Source: Prolixibacteraceae bacterium
Lineage (GTDB): Bacteria > Bacteroidota > Bacteroidia > Bacteroidales > Prolixibacteraceae
Length of the DNA: 13,885 nucleotides
Reading direction: 5' to 3'
Assembly (NCBI GenBank): GCA_017998095.1
Contig: JAGODU010000104.1
Coordinates: 1-13,885, forward strand
Positions 1-8,666 of the stretch are shown piece by piece; positions within the stretch are counted from its first letter, which is position 1; each line of letters opens with the position of its first letter. A program made the position numbers and the translations under genes. The notes under the pieces were generated by a model, which saw only the letters and a program-made list of their open reading frames with translations, was not told where the DNA came from and did not search any database.

Positions 1-108
1 TTGGTATTCAGGTTTTACAAAGAAATGACCGAAGAAAGGTTACTTACTGCACTACAGGAGCGGCATCGAAAGAGGCTTAAAGATATAGACTATTGTTATT
101 CAGATTGA
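1..108 (+). CDS. C-terminal fragment of an unrecognised protein
   Basis: Frame 1 is open from the first base to a TGA at 106-108 and encodes 35 residues ending in DIDYCYSD. The piece is highly charged (several Glu, Arg and Lys, including QERHRKR), as in a soluble C-terminal helix or tail. No family is recognisable from this fragment. It lies 23 nt upstream of the FAD-dependent oxidoreductase on the same strand, so it may belong to the same envelope/glycan operon. The call as coding rests on the open frame, the charged composition and the close spacing; the true start lies outside the window. Confidence 0.5.
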   Translation: MVFRFYKEMTEERLLTALQERHRKRLKDIDYCYSD

Positions 109-131
109 TAAATGTGTTAAAGTAGAACTAA

Positions 132-1718
132 ATGAAAGAAACTGCTCTAATTATTGGTGCAGGACCTGCGGGACTAACCGCTGCATATGAACTTATTACC
201 AAAACTGACATTTTGCCGATAATAATTGAGAAAACAAGTGATGTTGGAGGCATTTCTAAAACCATAGTACACAATGGCAACCGTATTGATATCGGAGGAC
301 ACAGATTCTTCTCCAAATCATACGTTGTGATGAATTGGTGGCAGAACATTTTACCCCTCCAGGGCTCAAATTCAAATGATGAAAAAGTTATTGATGTATA
401 TTATCGAAAAAGTAAAAGCAGAATCAAATTGAATCCACAAGGACCTGATCCGGATAAAACTGACAGGGTGATGCTTATTCGAAACAGAGTCTCACGTGTT
501 TTTTATTTAAAGAAATTCTTTGATTACCCAATTACCATTAATTCAACAACCTTATTCAATCTCGGCTTTTTTAGAATATTTAAGATTGGATTTTCCTATT
601 TATGGATTAAGGTTCATCCGGTCAAAAACATTCAATCACTTGAAGATTTTTTCATTAGCAGGTTTGGTAAGGAACTTTACAAGACGTTTTTCAAAGATTA
701 CACAGAAAAAGTTTGGGGTGTTCCATGTACAGAAATCCCAGCAGATTGGGGAGCCCAAAGAATTAAGGAATTATCTGTTACAAAAGCCCTAAAACACGCA
801 TTAAGATCCTTATGGAGGAAACAAAGCTCAATCGAGCAAAAGGATACTGAGACTAGCCTTATTGAAAATTTCATGTATCCTAAGTTAGGCCCTGGACAAA
901 TGTGGGAAACAGTTCTTGAGACAATTGAGAAGAAAGGCGGAAAAATCATCAGGAACGCTGAGGTCACTGAGTTGACTTTAAATGGGAAGCAGATTTCTCA
1001 AATTGGATATATTGATCAAAAAACTCAGGAGAAGCATTTGTTAACAGGTGATTATTTCTTCTCTTCAATGCCTGTCAAAGATTTGATACATTCATTCACA
1101 AATAAAGTACCAAACGAAGTAAGAAAGGTAAGTGAAGGATTAATGTACCGGGATTTTATTACAGTGGGATTACTCTTGACCAAACTTAAAATTAAAAACA
1201 AAACAGGAATAAAAGTTCTGAACGATTTAATTCCTGACTGCTGGATTTATATTCAGGAACATAATGTTAAAGTTGGCAGACTTCAGGTTTTCAATAATTG
1301 GTCACCTTACCTGTTAAAAGATCCTGGCAAAGTATGGATTGGCCTTGAATATTTTTGCAATGAAGGGGATTCACTCTGGGAAATGGAGGATAATGAATTT
1401 ATAACCTTTGCAATTAACGAGTTACATAGTATTGAAATTATTAACAAAAAAGATGTGATCGATAGTACAATAATCCGGATGCCTAAAACTTATCCAGCCT
1501 ATTTTGGTACTTATCCTGAGTTCGGAAGAATCAGGGAATATACTGATCAGATTGAGAACCTGTTTTTGGTTGGGAGGAATGGAATGCATAAATACAATAA
1601 CCAGGACCATTCTATGCTTACCTCAATGGCTGCTGTTGAAAACATCATCAAAGGAATAAAGTCAAAGGACAATATTTGGAATGTTAATTCTGAATCAGAA
1701 TACCATGAAGAAAAGTGA
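132..1718 (+). CDS. FAD-dependent oxidoreductase, protoporphyrinogen oxidase / UDP-galactopyranose mutase-like
   Basis: A 528-residue flavoprotein. The N-terminal Rossmann fold is clear: GAGPAG at residues 9-14, the ribose-binding Glu33 at the end of the second strand, GG at 39-40 and the GGHRFF segment at 55-60 that is typical of the amine-oxidase/UGM-like superfamily. A central '[19 protein letters not shown]' segment and a C-terminal '[19 protein letters not shown]' segment match the FAD-closing region of this group. Members often sit in polysaccharide or glycolipid clusters, and the next gene, a GT-C glycosyltransferase, overlaps its 3' end. The substrate is unknown; a sugar-lipid or isoprenoid-linked redox step is an inference. 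It is not a genuine HemG/HemY or Glf as far as can be read. The start is ATG 132, which puts the dinucleotide-binding motif at the normal distance from the N-terminus. The gene is AT-rich. Confidence 0.85.
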   Translation: MKETALIIGAGPAGLTAAYELITKTDILPIIIEKTSDVGGISKTIVHNGNRIDIGGHRFFSKSYVVMNWWQNILPLQGSNSNDEKVIDVYYRKSKSRIKLNPQGPDPDKTDRVMLIRNRVSRVFYLKKFFDYPITINSTTLFNLGFFRIFKIGFSYLWIKVHPVKNIQSLEDFFISRFGKELYKTFFKDYTEKVWGVPCTEIPADWGAQRIKELSVTKALKHALRSLWRKQSSIEQKDTETSLIENFMYPKLGPGQMWETVLETIEKKGGKIIRNAEVTELTLNGKQISQIGYIDQKTQEKHLLTGDYFFSSMPVKDLIHSFTNKVPNEVRKVSEGLMYRDFITVGLLLTKLKIKNKTGIKVLNDLIPDCWIYIQEHNVKVGRLQVFNNWSPYLLKDPGKVWIGLEYFCNEGDSLWEMEDNEFITFAINELHSIEIINKKDVIDSTIIRMPKTYPAYFGTYPEFGRIREYTDQIENLFLVGRNGMHKYNNQDHSMLTSMAAVENIIKGIKSKDNIWNVNSESEYHEEK

Positions 1719-3090
1719 CATTACTCAATTCATCCTTTCTTATGGATTGCATCTTATAATAGGTTTAGGACTGATAATCAGGCTCACTTTTTATATTTCT
1801 CTTGAGCCTTGGAACGAAAACCTAATTGATAAGACCTTAAACATGTCGGATGAAATTGAATACCATAACGTAGCTCTCGACCTGGAGCAAAAAAGATCCT
1901 TTGAAAATTTCAGTTCTTTCCGCACGCCACTTTACACTTTGTTTGTGGCTCTTACTTATGGCCTTACAAACAATAGCATTGCAACTGTCTTATTTATTCA
2001 AATTTTAATGAATCTTTTATCTGTTTACTTAGTATACAGAATTGCAAATGAAATATTTACACACAAAATCGCTTTGCTCAGTGCTTTGCTATTTGCTGTT
2101 GATCCTCTTCAAATAATTTATTCAATACAGCTATTGACCGATGTGATGTTTGTCTTTTTATTCTTATTTTCTATCTATTTCCTTTGCAAATATTTCAAGA
2201 CAAACACAATAAAAACTCTTTCATTAAGTGCTCTTTTTTTAGGTTTAGCTACATTAACTCGTCCGATTACCTTCCTTTTCCCATTTCTTTCAATAATTTT
2301 ATTGTTATTGTTTCATAAAACCAGTTTAACCTATAAGTTAAAGCATGCAGCACTTTTCGGTTTTGTTTTTATTATTTCTATTTCGCCTTGGCTTTCTCAC
2401 AATTATTGCAAGTACGGGGTTGCCAAACTTTCATCTATTTCTGGCTACAACCTACTGATTTTTAATGTTGCATCAACAGAAGCGTACAAAACGCAAAAAC
2501 CTATTGCGGAGGTTCAGAAATATTTCAATTATTTGGCAATACAAAGAGGGAGTGATTCTACAGCATTAAATCCGTCAAATAAAGAACCATTTAAAAACTC
2601 AGATATCTATACAGGAATCGCAAAAGAATATATCAAGGATAATTTCCTTCTATATATCAAAAGGAATATTATAGGTATTGCCTATATGTATGTTGCTGTT
2701 CCAACCGGATTAATTACCACAAACTTCAACATTCAATCCAAATATCATTCAGAACATTACGCAGGCGCAAAATTCTCAGGTGGATTTAAATACCTTGGGT
2801 TCTTTAATAAGATGTCTTTAGTAGAGCTTATCATTACAGTAAGCATGTTTCTTTTCTTGTTCTTAATATATGTTTTTTCATTTTTAAAAGTATTGAACCC
2901 AGGCAGAAAAAGAGATTCGTGGTTTTATATTCTTCTTTTTGTTTTAATTATACTATATTTTTCAGCTCTAACTGGTGTCGTTGGGGCAAGCAGATATAGA
3001 TTACCAATTATGCCTTTTCTTTACATTCTTTCAGCAGCTGGTTTTTCATTTTTCACAATAAAAAACAAACTTTTTTCTGAAAGAGAATGA
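1705..3090 (+). CDS. GT-C family integral membrane glycosyltransferase (ArnT/PMT, GT39/GT83-like)
   Basis: About 461 residues with roughly ten or more hydrophobic membrane segments. The first transmembrane helix (about residues 8-32) is followed by an extracytoplasmic loop carrying the acidic pair Asp49-Glu50 (MSDEIEYH), the usual position of the catalytic/metal acidic motif in GT-C enzymes that use polyprenyl-phosphate sugars. '[15 protein letters not shown]' after it is the family's R-x-PLY motif. The likely role is transfer of a sugar from a lipid carrier to a glycan, lipid or protein on the periplasmic side. I chose ATG 1705 (MKKSDITQ), 14 nt inside the preceding gene, because it gives a short charged N-terminus before the first helix; ATG 1681 would add eight residues. 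No Shine-Dalgarno sequence is visible, so translational coupling to the oxidoreductase is likely. Acceptor and donor are unknown. Confidence 0.8.
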   Translation: MKKSDITQFILSYGLHLIIGLGLIIRLTFYISLEPWNENLIDKTLNMSDEIEYHNVALDLEQKRSFENFSSFRTPLYTLFVALTYGLTNNSIATVLFIQILMNLLSVYLVYRIANEIFTHKIALLSALLFAVDPLQIIYSIQLLTDVMFVFLFLFSIYFLCKYFKTNTIKTLSLSALFLGLATLTRPITFLFPFLSIILLLLFHKTSLTYKLKHAALFGFVFIISISPWLSHNYCKYGVAKLSSISGYNLLIFNVASTEAYKTQKPIAEVQKYFNYLAIQRGSDSTALNPSNKEPFKNSDIYTGIAKEYIKDNFLLYIKRNIIGIAYMYVAVPTGLITTNFNIQSKYHSEHYAGAKFSGGFKYLGFFNKMSLVELIITVSMFLFLFLIYVFSFLKVLNPGRKRDSWFYILLFVLIILYFSALTGVVGASRYRLPIMPFLYILSAAGFSFFTIKNKLFSERE

Positions 3091-3129
3091 ATTGTTGCCT
3101 GAACAAAGAGCAGCCAACATCGAAGAAAA

Positions 3130-4551
3130 ATGCATGTCACTGATTTCTTGATGTTTCCCGAAGACCTTTTTCAATCCCAAAGCACTCAACCGGCCGTCAT
3201 CACTGATTTAGGGGAGTCTTTTACTTACGCTGATCTGTCCGGTTTCGCTGCCGGTCTTTATTCCCGGATTGATCATCGTTGCCTGGTGTTTTGCCTGTGC
3301 CGAAACTCGATTGAATCACTTACCGGTTATGTCTCTTTTCTTGGCAACGGCATAGTTCCCCTGATGCTCGACGCTTCGCTTGAAAAATCGATGTTGGAAA
3401 ACCTGGTAAACATTTATAAACCGGAATATATTTGGTTACCCAGGGATAAACAATCTGACTTTGAAAATGAGGAGGAAATTTTCACTTTCCGGTATTACGC
3501 TTTAATCCGTTTGAATCACAAAGGCACGACTCTCTTAAATGATGATCTGGCATTGTTACTCACCACTTCCGGAAGTACAGGTAGTCCAAAGCTTGTACGT
3601 TTAAGCTATGACAACATTCTTTCAAATGCGAATTCAATTGCTCAATATCTTGAAATCACAGACCAGGAACGTCCGGTAACGTCCTTGCCTATGCATTATT
3701 CCTTCGGCTTATCTGTGATCAACAGCCATTTATTGAAAAGAGCCACCCTCCTGCTCACCAACCGGTCGCTGATGGAAAAGGAATTCTGGTCTTTTCTGAA
3801 ATCGGGGAAAGCCACTTCTATGGCAGGTGTGCCTTATACCTTTGAAATACTGAAAAAGCTCCGTTTCTTCCGGATGGATCTGCCCTCCCTGAGAACCCTC
3901 ACCCAGGCTGGCGGGAAGCTGAATAATGAGCTTAACAGGGAGTTTTCTGAATTTTGTTTGCAATCGGGCAAAAAGTTCTTTGTCATGTACGGTCAGACCG
4001 AGGCAACGGCCAGAATGAGCTATCTGCCACCACAGTATTCCATTTCAAAATTGGGCAGTATGGGCATTGCCATTCCGGGCGGAGAATTCAGTCTGATCGA
4101 CGAAGCCGGGAATCCTGTACTGGAAGATGATACAATAGGAGAACTGGTCTTTAAAGGAAGGAATGTCTCATTAGGATATGCTGAAAGTGCGGACGACCTC
4201 AACAAGGGAGATGAGAACAAAGGAATCCTCGTTACCGGGGACCTGGCCAAACGGGATTGTGATGGATTCTATTACATTGTCGGCCGGAAAAAAAGGTTTA
4301 TTAAAATATACGGGAACAGAGTCAACCTGGATGAGACCGAACGGATGTTGAAAAACATCCTGACCGATTGCGCATGCGGAGGGACTGATGATCACATGCT
4401 TATTTACATCACTGACTTTTCCAGAAAAGCTGAAGTAATAAATTACATTTTCAAAATGACAGGGATCCATCCGCATGCTTTTTCCGTGAAACATGTGGAT
4501 CGGATACCGAAAAATTCTTCCGGAAAAACGATATATTCAGAACTGAATTGA
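3130..4551 (+). CDS. AMP-forming acyl/aryl ligase (ANL superfamily)
   Basis: A 473-residue adenylating enzyme with the core motifs in order: P-loop A3 TTSGSTGSPK at 145-154, A5 YGQTEA from 287, A7 TGD at 369-371, the hinge/A8 region GRKKRFIKIYG at 385-395, and the catalytic A10 Lys466 in PKNSSGKT near the C-terminus. It should activate a carboxylic acid to an acyl-adenylate and pass it to CoA or a carrier protein. It is slightly shorter than typical 500-550 residue acyl-CoA ligases, with a short C-terminal domain. Its stop codon overlaps the luxE-like start, and luxC-like follows, so it probably supplies the acyl substrate for the reductase pair. Substrate chain and acceptor cannot be read. 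GC content is visibly higher than in the two genes upstream, suggesting a separate origin. ATG 3130 is the first ATG of the frame. Confidence 0.9.
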   Translation: MHVTDFLMFPEDLFQSQSTQPAVITDLGESFTYADLSGFAAGLYSRIDHRCLVFCLCRNSIESLTGYVSFLGNGIVPLMLDASLEKSMLENLVNIYKPEYIWLPRDKQSDFENEEEIFTFRYYALIRLNHKGTTLLNDDLALLLTTSGSTGSPKLVRLSYDNILSNANSIAQYLEITDQERPVTSLPMHYSFGLSVINSHLLKRATLLLTNRSLMEKEFWSFLKSGKATSMAGVPYTFEILKKLRFFRMDLPSLRTLTQAGGKLNNELNREFSEFCLQSGKKFFVMYGQTEATARMSYLPPQYSISKLGSMGIAIPGGEFSLIDEAGNPVLEDDTIGELVFKGRNVSLGYAESADDLNKGDENKGILVTGDLAKRDCDGFYYIVGRKKRFIKIYGNRVNLDETERMLKNILTDCACGGTDDHMLIYITDFSRKAEVINYIFKMTGIHPHAFSVKHVDRIPKNSSGKTIYSELN

Positions 4552-5636
4552 GAAACCTGATCGCTGATATACTCCATCTTCAACCATATGGCTTAGATAA
4601 ACGGGAGAAAGAAAATCTACTCAATCCTCATTTTTCTTCTCTTTGCAAATATCACTATGAACATTGCATGGCATACCAAAGAATGCTGGATGCTTTAGGA
4701 TTTGATGTCAATACGGACCATCCTTATTCCGAGATTCCGTTTTTACCTGTAAGGCTATTTAAACTGTATGATTTGGTTAGCATTCCTGAATCGGAAATTT
4801 TCAAAACCATCACTTCATCAGGTACCGCTGGCCAGGCAGTTTCCAGAATTTTTCTGAATAAGGAAACTGCTGCTAACCAGACAAAGGCTTTGACCAGAAT
4901 AGTCTCTTCTTTTATCGGTTCACAAAGATTGCCGATGATCATCGTGGATTCGGAAAGTGTCATCAAAGACAGAAATCTGTTTTCAGCCAGAGGAGCAGGC
5001 ATAATGGGTTTTTCACTCTTCGGATCTCAGCGGTTTTTTGCACTTGATGAGAACATGGATTTAAAAACAGATCAACTTTTTGAATTTTTACATAAGAACG
5101 AAGGAAACCGGATACTGATTTTTGGATTCACATTTATGGTGTACCAGCATTTTCTTGAGCAACTGGCTGCTCTGGGAAAAAAGTTAGATCTGTCAGATGC
5201 CATATTGATTCATGGAGGAGGTTGGAAAAACCTGCAGAAGAAATCCGTTTCTCCTGTTTTATTCAGAGAGAAAATCAAAAAGATTTGTGGAATTACAAAT
5301 GTCCATGATTACTATGGGATGGCAGAACAAACTGGATCCATCTTTATGGAATGCGAAAAAGGACATCTTCACGCACCTGTCTATGCTGATATCATCATAC
5401 GTAATCCCAACAATTTCTCAATTTGTGGTTTCGGCGAACCAGGAATTATACAGGCGCTTTCTGTGATACCCGAAAGTTATCCCGGCCATTCCCTCCTTAC
5501 AGAAGATGAAGGCATTCTTATTGGCGAGGATGACTGTCCCTGCGGAAGAATGGGAAAATATTTCCAAGTGACTGGCCGTCTTAAAGAAGCAGAAATGAGA
5601 GGGTGTAGCGACACTTATGCAGACAGTCATTCATAA
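4548..5636 (+). CDS. luxE: LuxE-type acyl-protein synthetase
   Basis: A 362-residue LuxE-family (ANL-related) enzyme. It shows the serine/threonine-rich nucleotide loop TSSGTAG at 89-95, preceded by 'IPFLPVRLFK', then the HGGGWK-like segment and 'YYGMAEQTGSIF' in the middle. The end carries CPCGR followed by VTGRLKEAEMRGCSDT, where Cys353 matches the conserved near-C-terminal cysteine that accepts the acyl group in LuxE proteins. In luminous bacteria LuxE activates a fatty acid and passes it to LuxC. Length fits the family. The start is TTG 4548: no in-frame ATG lies nearby, the frame upstream is the tail of the ligase, and the N-terminus from TTG matches the family's usual beginning (HLQPYGLDKREKE). 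TTG overlaps the ligase TGA as TTGA, which points to coupled translation. No luxA, luxB or luxD is near. Confidence 0.88.
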   Translation: MRNLIADILHLQPYGLDKREKENLLNPHFSSLCKYHYEHCMAYQRMLDALGFDVNTDHPYSEIPFLPVRLFKLYDLVSIPESEIFKTITSSGTAGQAVSRIFLNKETAANQTKALTRIVSSFIGSQRLPMIIVDSESVIKDRNLFSARGAGIMGFSLFGSQRFFALDENMDLKTDQLFEFLHKNEGNRILIFGFTFMVYQHFLEQLAALGKKLDLSDAILIHGGGWKNLQKKSVSPVLFREKIKKICGITNVHDYYGMAEQTGSIFMECEKGHLHAPVYADIIIRNPNNFSICGFGEPGIIQALSVIPESYPGHSLLTEDEGILIGEDDCPCGRMGKYFQVTGRLKEAEMRGCSDTYADSHS

Positions 5637-6843
5637 TATGAATCTTTTGTTCCCACAAAAATGGGATCCGGACTCGATCATCCATTCCGGAAGTCAGGAG
5701 CCTTTTGATCCGGAAATAATCGGTTTCCTCGATGAATTATCACGGAACCTAAACCATGATCCTTTAGCCAGGGTCTTTCCTGATGTCATCACGTTCGCAT
5801 TTTTCTGCCGAAAAGCGAACCTGATCAGACTTAGGGACGAGCTATTAAAAGAACAGAGACTCAGATTGGGGCGCGGAGTTGTTTTCCATATTGCGCCTTC
5901 CAATGTTCCGGTGAATTTTGCTTACTCTTTAATCTGTGGTTTGCTTGCAGGAAATAGCAACATTGTCAGAATCCCCTCACAACCATTTCAACAAGTTGAC
6001 ATTATTTGTAAGGCTATCTCGGACATTCATCAGAAAGGAAATTTCAACAAGATAACCAGCCGGATAGCATTAGTCAGGTATAAAAAAAGCAGTGAGTTAA
6101 CAGGATATTTCTCTTCAATATGTGATGTAAGAGTGATTTGGGGAGGGGATGATACCATTTCCTCTATCCGGAAATTTCAGCTCCCTCCCAGGGCGTTTGA
6201 TGTTACATTTGCTGACCGTTATTCACTTTGTATCATGAATGCCGATAAATATATCAATGCATCGGAAAAAGAACAGATTGCAACTGGGTTTTATAACGAC
6301 ACCTATCACTTTGACCAGAATGCCTGCACTTCACCTCATTTGGTAGTCTGGACCGGCTCCGAGGATAATGTAAATCAATCCAGAAAGATCTTCTGGGATT
6401 TACTAAGGAAGGAAATTAACCGGAAGCAGTATGCGCTTCAACCGATTTCTGCTGTAGAGAAATTGACGGTTTTTTTCAGTCAAGCCATTGATACGAATAA
6501 AATCCACAAGTCGGACATCAATGACAATATACTATGGGTCAATGAATTGAAAACCCTTCCCGTTAACATTGAAGATTTTCGCTGTGCCGGTGGTTACTTC
6601 AATGATTACCATGCTGCTTCTTTGTATGACATTGCTGCGGCCATTAATCGAAAATACCAGACACTCTCCTATTTTGGATTTGATTATTCTGAGTTCGTAG
6701 ATTTTATGAAGACCACTGCGCCATCAGGGATTGATAGAATTGTGCCTATTGGTAAAACAACTGACTTTTCTTTAATCTGGGATGGTTACGATTTAATTAG
6801 ACATTTGAGCAGGATAATTGATATTAATCGCAAAGTCAGTTGA
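5617..6843 (+). CDS. luxC: LuxC-type acyl-CoA/acyl-protein reductase
   Basis: A 408-residue LuxC-family aldehyde dehydrogenase-like reductase that converts an activated acyl group to an aldehyde using NADPH. Visible family features are GRGVVFHIAPSNVPVNFAYS with GLLAGNSNIVRIPS (cofactor-binding region), 'VIWGGDDTISSIRKF', and the nucleophile Cys237 in DQNACTSPH, the cysteine that forms the thioester. It is shorter than the roughly 480-residue Vibrio LuxC, mainly at the N-terminus, as in many homologues outside luminous bacteria. It overlaps the luxE-like gene by 20 nt if ATG 5617 is used; ATG 5638, 1 nt after the luxE stop, is an equally plausible start (MNLLFPQKW). With the ligase and LuxE it forms a complete acid-to-aldehyde module without luciferase. 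Confidence 0.88.
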   Translation: MQTVIHNMNLLFPQKWDPDSIIHSGSQEPFDPEIIGFLDELSRNLNHDPLARVFPDVITFAFFCRKANLIRLRDELLKEQRLRLGRGVVFHIAPSNVPVNFAYSLICGLLAGNSNIVRIPSQPFQQVDIICKAISDIHQKGNFNKITSRIALVRYKKSSELTGYFSSICDVRVIWGGDDTISSIRKFQLPPRAFDVTFADRYSLCIMNADKYINASEKEQIATGFYNDTYHFDQNACTSPHLVVWTGSEDNVNQSRKIFWDLLRKEINRKQYALQPISAVEKLTVFFSQAIDTNKIHKSDINDNILWVNELKTLPVNIEDFRCAGGYFNDYHAASLYDIAAAINRKYQTLSYFGFDYSEFVDFMKTTAPSGIDRIVPIGKTTDFSLIWDGYDLIRHLSRIIDINRKVS

Positions 6844-6853
6844 AAATAATTAC

Positions 6854-6861
6854 TAAATTTG
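6854..6861 (+). promoter_or_regulatory. Bacteroidota-type -7 promoter element (TAAATTTG) ahead of the TIGR04255 cassette
   Basis: TAAATTTG fits the TAnnTTTG consensus of Bacteroidota promoters and lies 25 nt upstream of ATG 6887, leaving a short AT-rich leader. No convincing -33 TTG element is seen at the usual spacing. It supports the three-gene cassette being its own transcription unit rather than the tail of the lux-like operon. Confidence 0.5.
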
Positions 6862-6886
6862 AATATATTTATTAAAAATTTCAGAA

Positions 6887-7591
6887 ATGAAGTTGCCCAA
6901 GAAAATTCATCCAAATCCAATAATTGATGCGCTGGTTGAAATTCGTTTCACCACGGAAATATACCCTAAAGCTGTTTTTGGAATTATATATCAGGCACTT
7001 AAAGATGATTACCCACATGTGGAAAATCTTCCAATTCTGCAAATTCCTGAACAGCTTCGGTCAATGGACTCAAACTTCAGATTCAAACCTCATTTTAAAA
7101 TCAAAAATGATCATTTTTCCATCCAAATAGGACCAGATGTAATCTCCATCGCTTCCTTCCCCGACTATTCAGGATGGACCAATTTTTCAGAATCCATTTT
7201 CGGAGTTTTAAACAAACTTAAATCTTCCGGCGTAGTTAAAGAGGTTTTACGCCTTGGTATCAGATACATAAATTTTTTTGAAACTGATGTTTTTAGCAAA
7301 TTAAAAATCAATATCTCTATCGACAACAATCCGATTGAATACAGAAACACTGTTTTTAAAAGTGACTTTCTAAGGGGAGATTTCACATCCACAATTCAGG
7401 TAGCCAATAATGTCAATTTCAATGACAAGTTCGGATCTGTAATAGACATTGATACTTCTTTAACATCTCAGTTAGAAGATTTTTTCGAAAAGAAAGAAAT
7501 TCTGATCAATGAAGGTCATGTAATTGAGAAGGAACTATTTTTCAGTTTGATTAAGGAAAGTTTTTTAAACTCATTAAATCCGGAGTATTAA
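6887..7591 (+). CDS. TIGR04255-family protein
   Basis: A 234-residue protein resembling the sporadically distributed TIGR04255 family of unknown function. The family-like marks are the N-terminal 'NPIIDALVEIRF', the central 'FSIQIGPDVISIASFPDYSGWTNF' and 'VLRLGIRYINFF'. The assignment is by pattern recognition and not a profile search. No signal peptide, membrane segment or catalytic motif is visible. It is very AT-rich: a hand count of bases 7081-7140 gives about 28% G+C, against about 52% in 10561-10620. One nucleotide separates its stop from the next ATG, so it is co-transcribed with the two small unknown genes downstream. Family members are patchily distributed and often sit in accessory regions, which suits this context. 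Biochemical role unknown. Confidence 0.7.
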   Translation: MKLPKKIHPNPIIDALVEIRFTTEIYPKAVFGIIYQALKDDYPHVENLPILQIPEQLRSMDSNFRFKPHFKIKNDHFSIQIGPDVISIASFPDYSGWTNFSESIFGVLNKLKSSGVVKEVLRLGIRYINFFETDVFSKLKINISIDNNPIEYRNTVFKSDFLRGDFTSTIQVANNVNFNDKFGSVIDIDTSLTSQLEDFFEKKEILINEGHVIEKELFFSLIKESFLNSLNPEY

Positions 7592-7592
7592 A

Positions 7593-7901
7593 ATGGGAAC
7601 CAATGCATCGATATACAATCTACTGTTTCTGGCTACAATAAGCGGTAGTTCAGTAAATCTTGGTTATGATCAAAATTATTTAATACCGGGAATAAAAATG
7701 GTCTCAGAAATACAAACACAGAATATTGAGGACTGGCGAATGAACGTTTTAAATTTGTCACCTGGGTATACAATAATGGAAGACGAGAGTGAAAAGTTAG
7801 CAATTTTATGCCGTTTTTCCCAAAAGCTTATTGATTATGGTGTTGATCTGGATAGTGATATTGTCGAAATGGTGAATGAAAATTTCTGGGATCTTTTATG
7901 A
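7593..7901 (+). CDS. Hypothetical protein (102 aa), middle gene of the AT-rich cassette
   Basis: Not recognised. It encodes 102 residues with no predicted membrane segment. The C-terminal half is acidic and probably helical (MEDESEKLAILCRFSQKLIDYGVDLDSDIVEMVNENFWDLL). Its ATG comes 1 nt after the stop of the TIGR04255 gene and its TGA overlaps the next ATG as ATGA, so all three genes are probably translated in a coupled way. Small size, acidic character and operonic setting suit an adaptor or antitoxin-like partner, but that is inference. The residues ISGSSVNLGYDQNY could form a short glycine-containing loop. Confidence 0.7.
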   Translation: MGTNASIYNLLFLATISGSSVNLGYDQNYLIPGIKMVSEIQTQNIEDWRMNVLNLSPGYTIMEDESEKLAILCRFSQKLIDYGVDLDSDIVEMVNENFWDLL

Positions 7902-8530
7902 ATTGGGAGGAAATAAAAGTCTATTTGCCAAAATTTCTTTCAGCAGAATCTGAAAAAGAACTTTTCGAAGGCCTAAAAGAATTTCCGATCAATTATATTA
8001 ACCGGTTTTATAGTAATTCTGCACTTTATAACAATGTTTTATTACAAGGTGATGGCATTCGGGATCTGCCTGTAATTAATTTCCCTGATACAAAATTGGA
8101 AAATGCAAGATGCTTGATCCTGTCCAATACATGTGATATCGATCCTGAAAATAAGAGGTTTTTCCCATCGCAAATTGTATACGCACCAATTTTCGATTTT
8201 ACCAAATATTGCCTGATGTTAAAGAACGATGGCAGCAGAACTGACCAGCAAATTGAATCTCATTTAAAATCGATAAAGGAACAGAAGATTACCCAGATTC
8301 TTTATTTGCCTGAAATCAATGGCATCTTGAATGAGAGTATCGTTTTTTTTGACAGAGTTCAAAATATATCTGTTCACGCAATTTCCATGGATTCGATCAA
8401 AAAAAGGAAATTATTTTCGTTAGGTAATTTGGGGTTTTACCTTTTCCTTTTAAAATTATCAATCCATTTTACAAGAATTAGGGATCATATTGACCGGGGA
8501 GGCGGTTATCAAAATCAGAATCCATTTTAA
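7898..8530 (+). CDS. Hypothetical protein with SNTCD motif (210 aa), last gene of the AT-rich cassette
   Basis: Not recognised to family level. The protein has 210 residues and looks soluble. The most striking feature is LILSNTCDID, with Ser76-Asn77-Thr78-Cys79-Asp80, followed by 'VYAPIFDF'. Small hypothetical proteins with a hydrophobic strand ending in S-x-T-C-D are familiar to me, but I cannot name the function. A conserved Cys-Asp at the end of a beta strand could be catalytic or metal-binding (inference). The C-terminal part is basic and hydrophobic (SIKKRKLFSLGNLGFYLFLLKLSIHFTRIRDHIDRGGG) and may hold an amphipathic helix. Translation begins at ATG 7898 overlapping the previous stop. 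The base composition is as AT-rich as in its two partners, so the three probably arrived together. Confidence 0.7.
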   Translation: MNWEEIKVYLPKFLSAESEKELFEGLKEFPINYINRFYSNSALYNNVLLQGDGIRDLPVINFPDTKLENARCLILSNTCDIDPENKRFFPSQIVYAPIFDFTKYCLMLKNDGSRTDQQIESHLKSIKEQKITQILYLPEINGILNESIVFFDRVQNISVHAISMDSIKKRKLFSLGNLGFYLFLLKLSIHFTRIRDHIDRGGGYQNQNPF

Positions 8531-8546
8531 TTTCGATCTATATCAC

Positions 8547-8573
8547 AAATCTTCAATCCAAAATCTGCAATCC
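8547..8573 (+). repeat. Tandem pair of the 13-nt AAATCTkCAATCC repeat
   Basis: AAATCTTCAATCC (8547-8559) and AAATCTGCAATCC (8561-8573) stand one base apart and differ at one position. They lie in the 136-nt gap between the AT-rich cassette and the DUF2279-like gene. Related units (TCCAATCTGAAAT) recur inside the deacetylase gene at 10428-10461. The rest of this gap shows no gene or clear terminator. Confidence 0.6.
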
Positions 8574-8666
8574 GAAGTTCCTCCATCCCCATCTCGTCTG
8601 AGCTTAGACTCCACTAACTATATGCTGCCAGTCCGATTTTCTTTCTGAAACAGATCAAAGATATTA

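Noticed and set aside
3091..3129. TTGTT/AACAA hairpin between the glycosyltransferase and the ligase as a terminator
   Set aside because: Five-base arms with no T-run are too weak to call.
4171..4494. Minus-strand open frame inside the AMP ligase
   Set aside because: It is a shadow of the ligase; the plus strand carries all the enzyme motifs and the minus-strand protein shows no family features.
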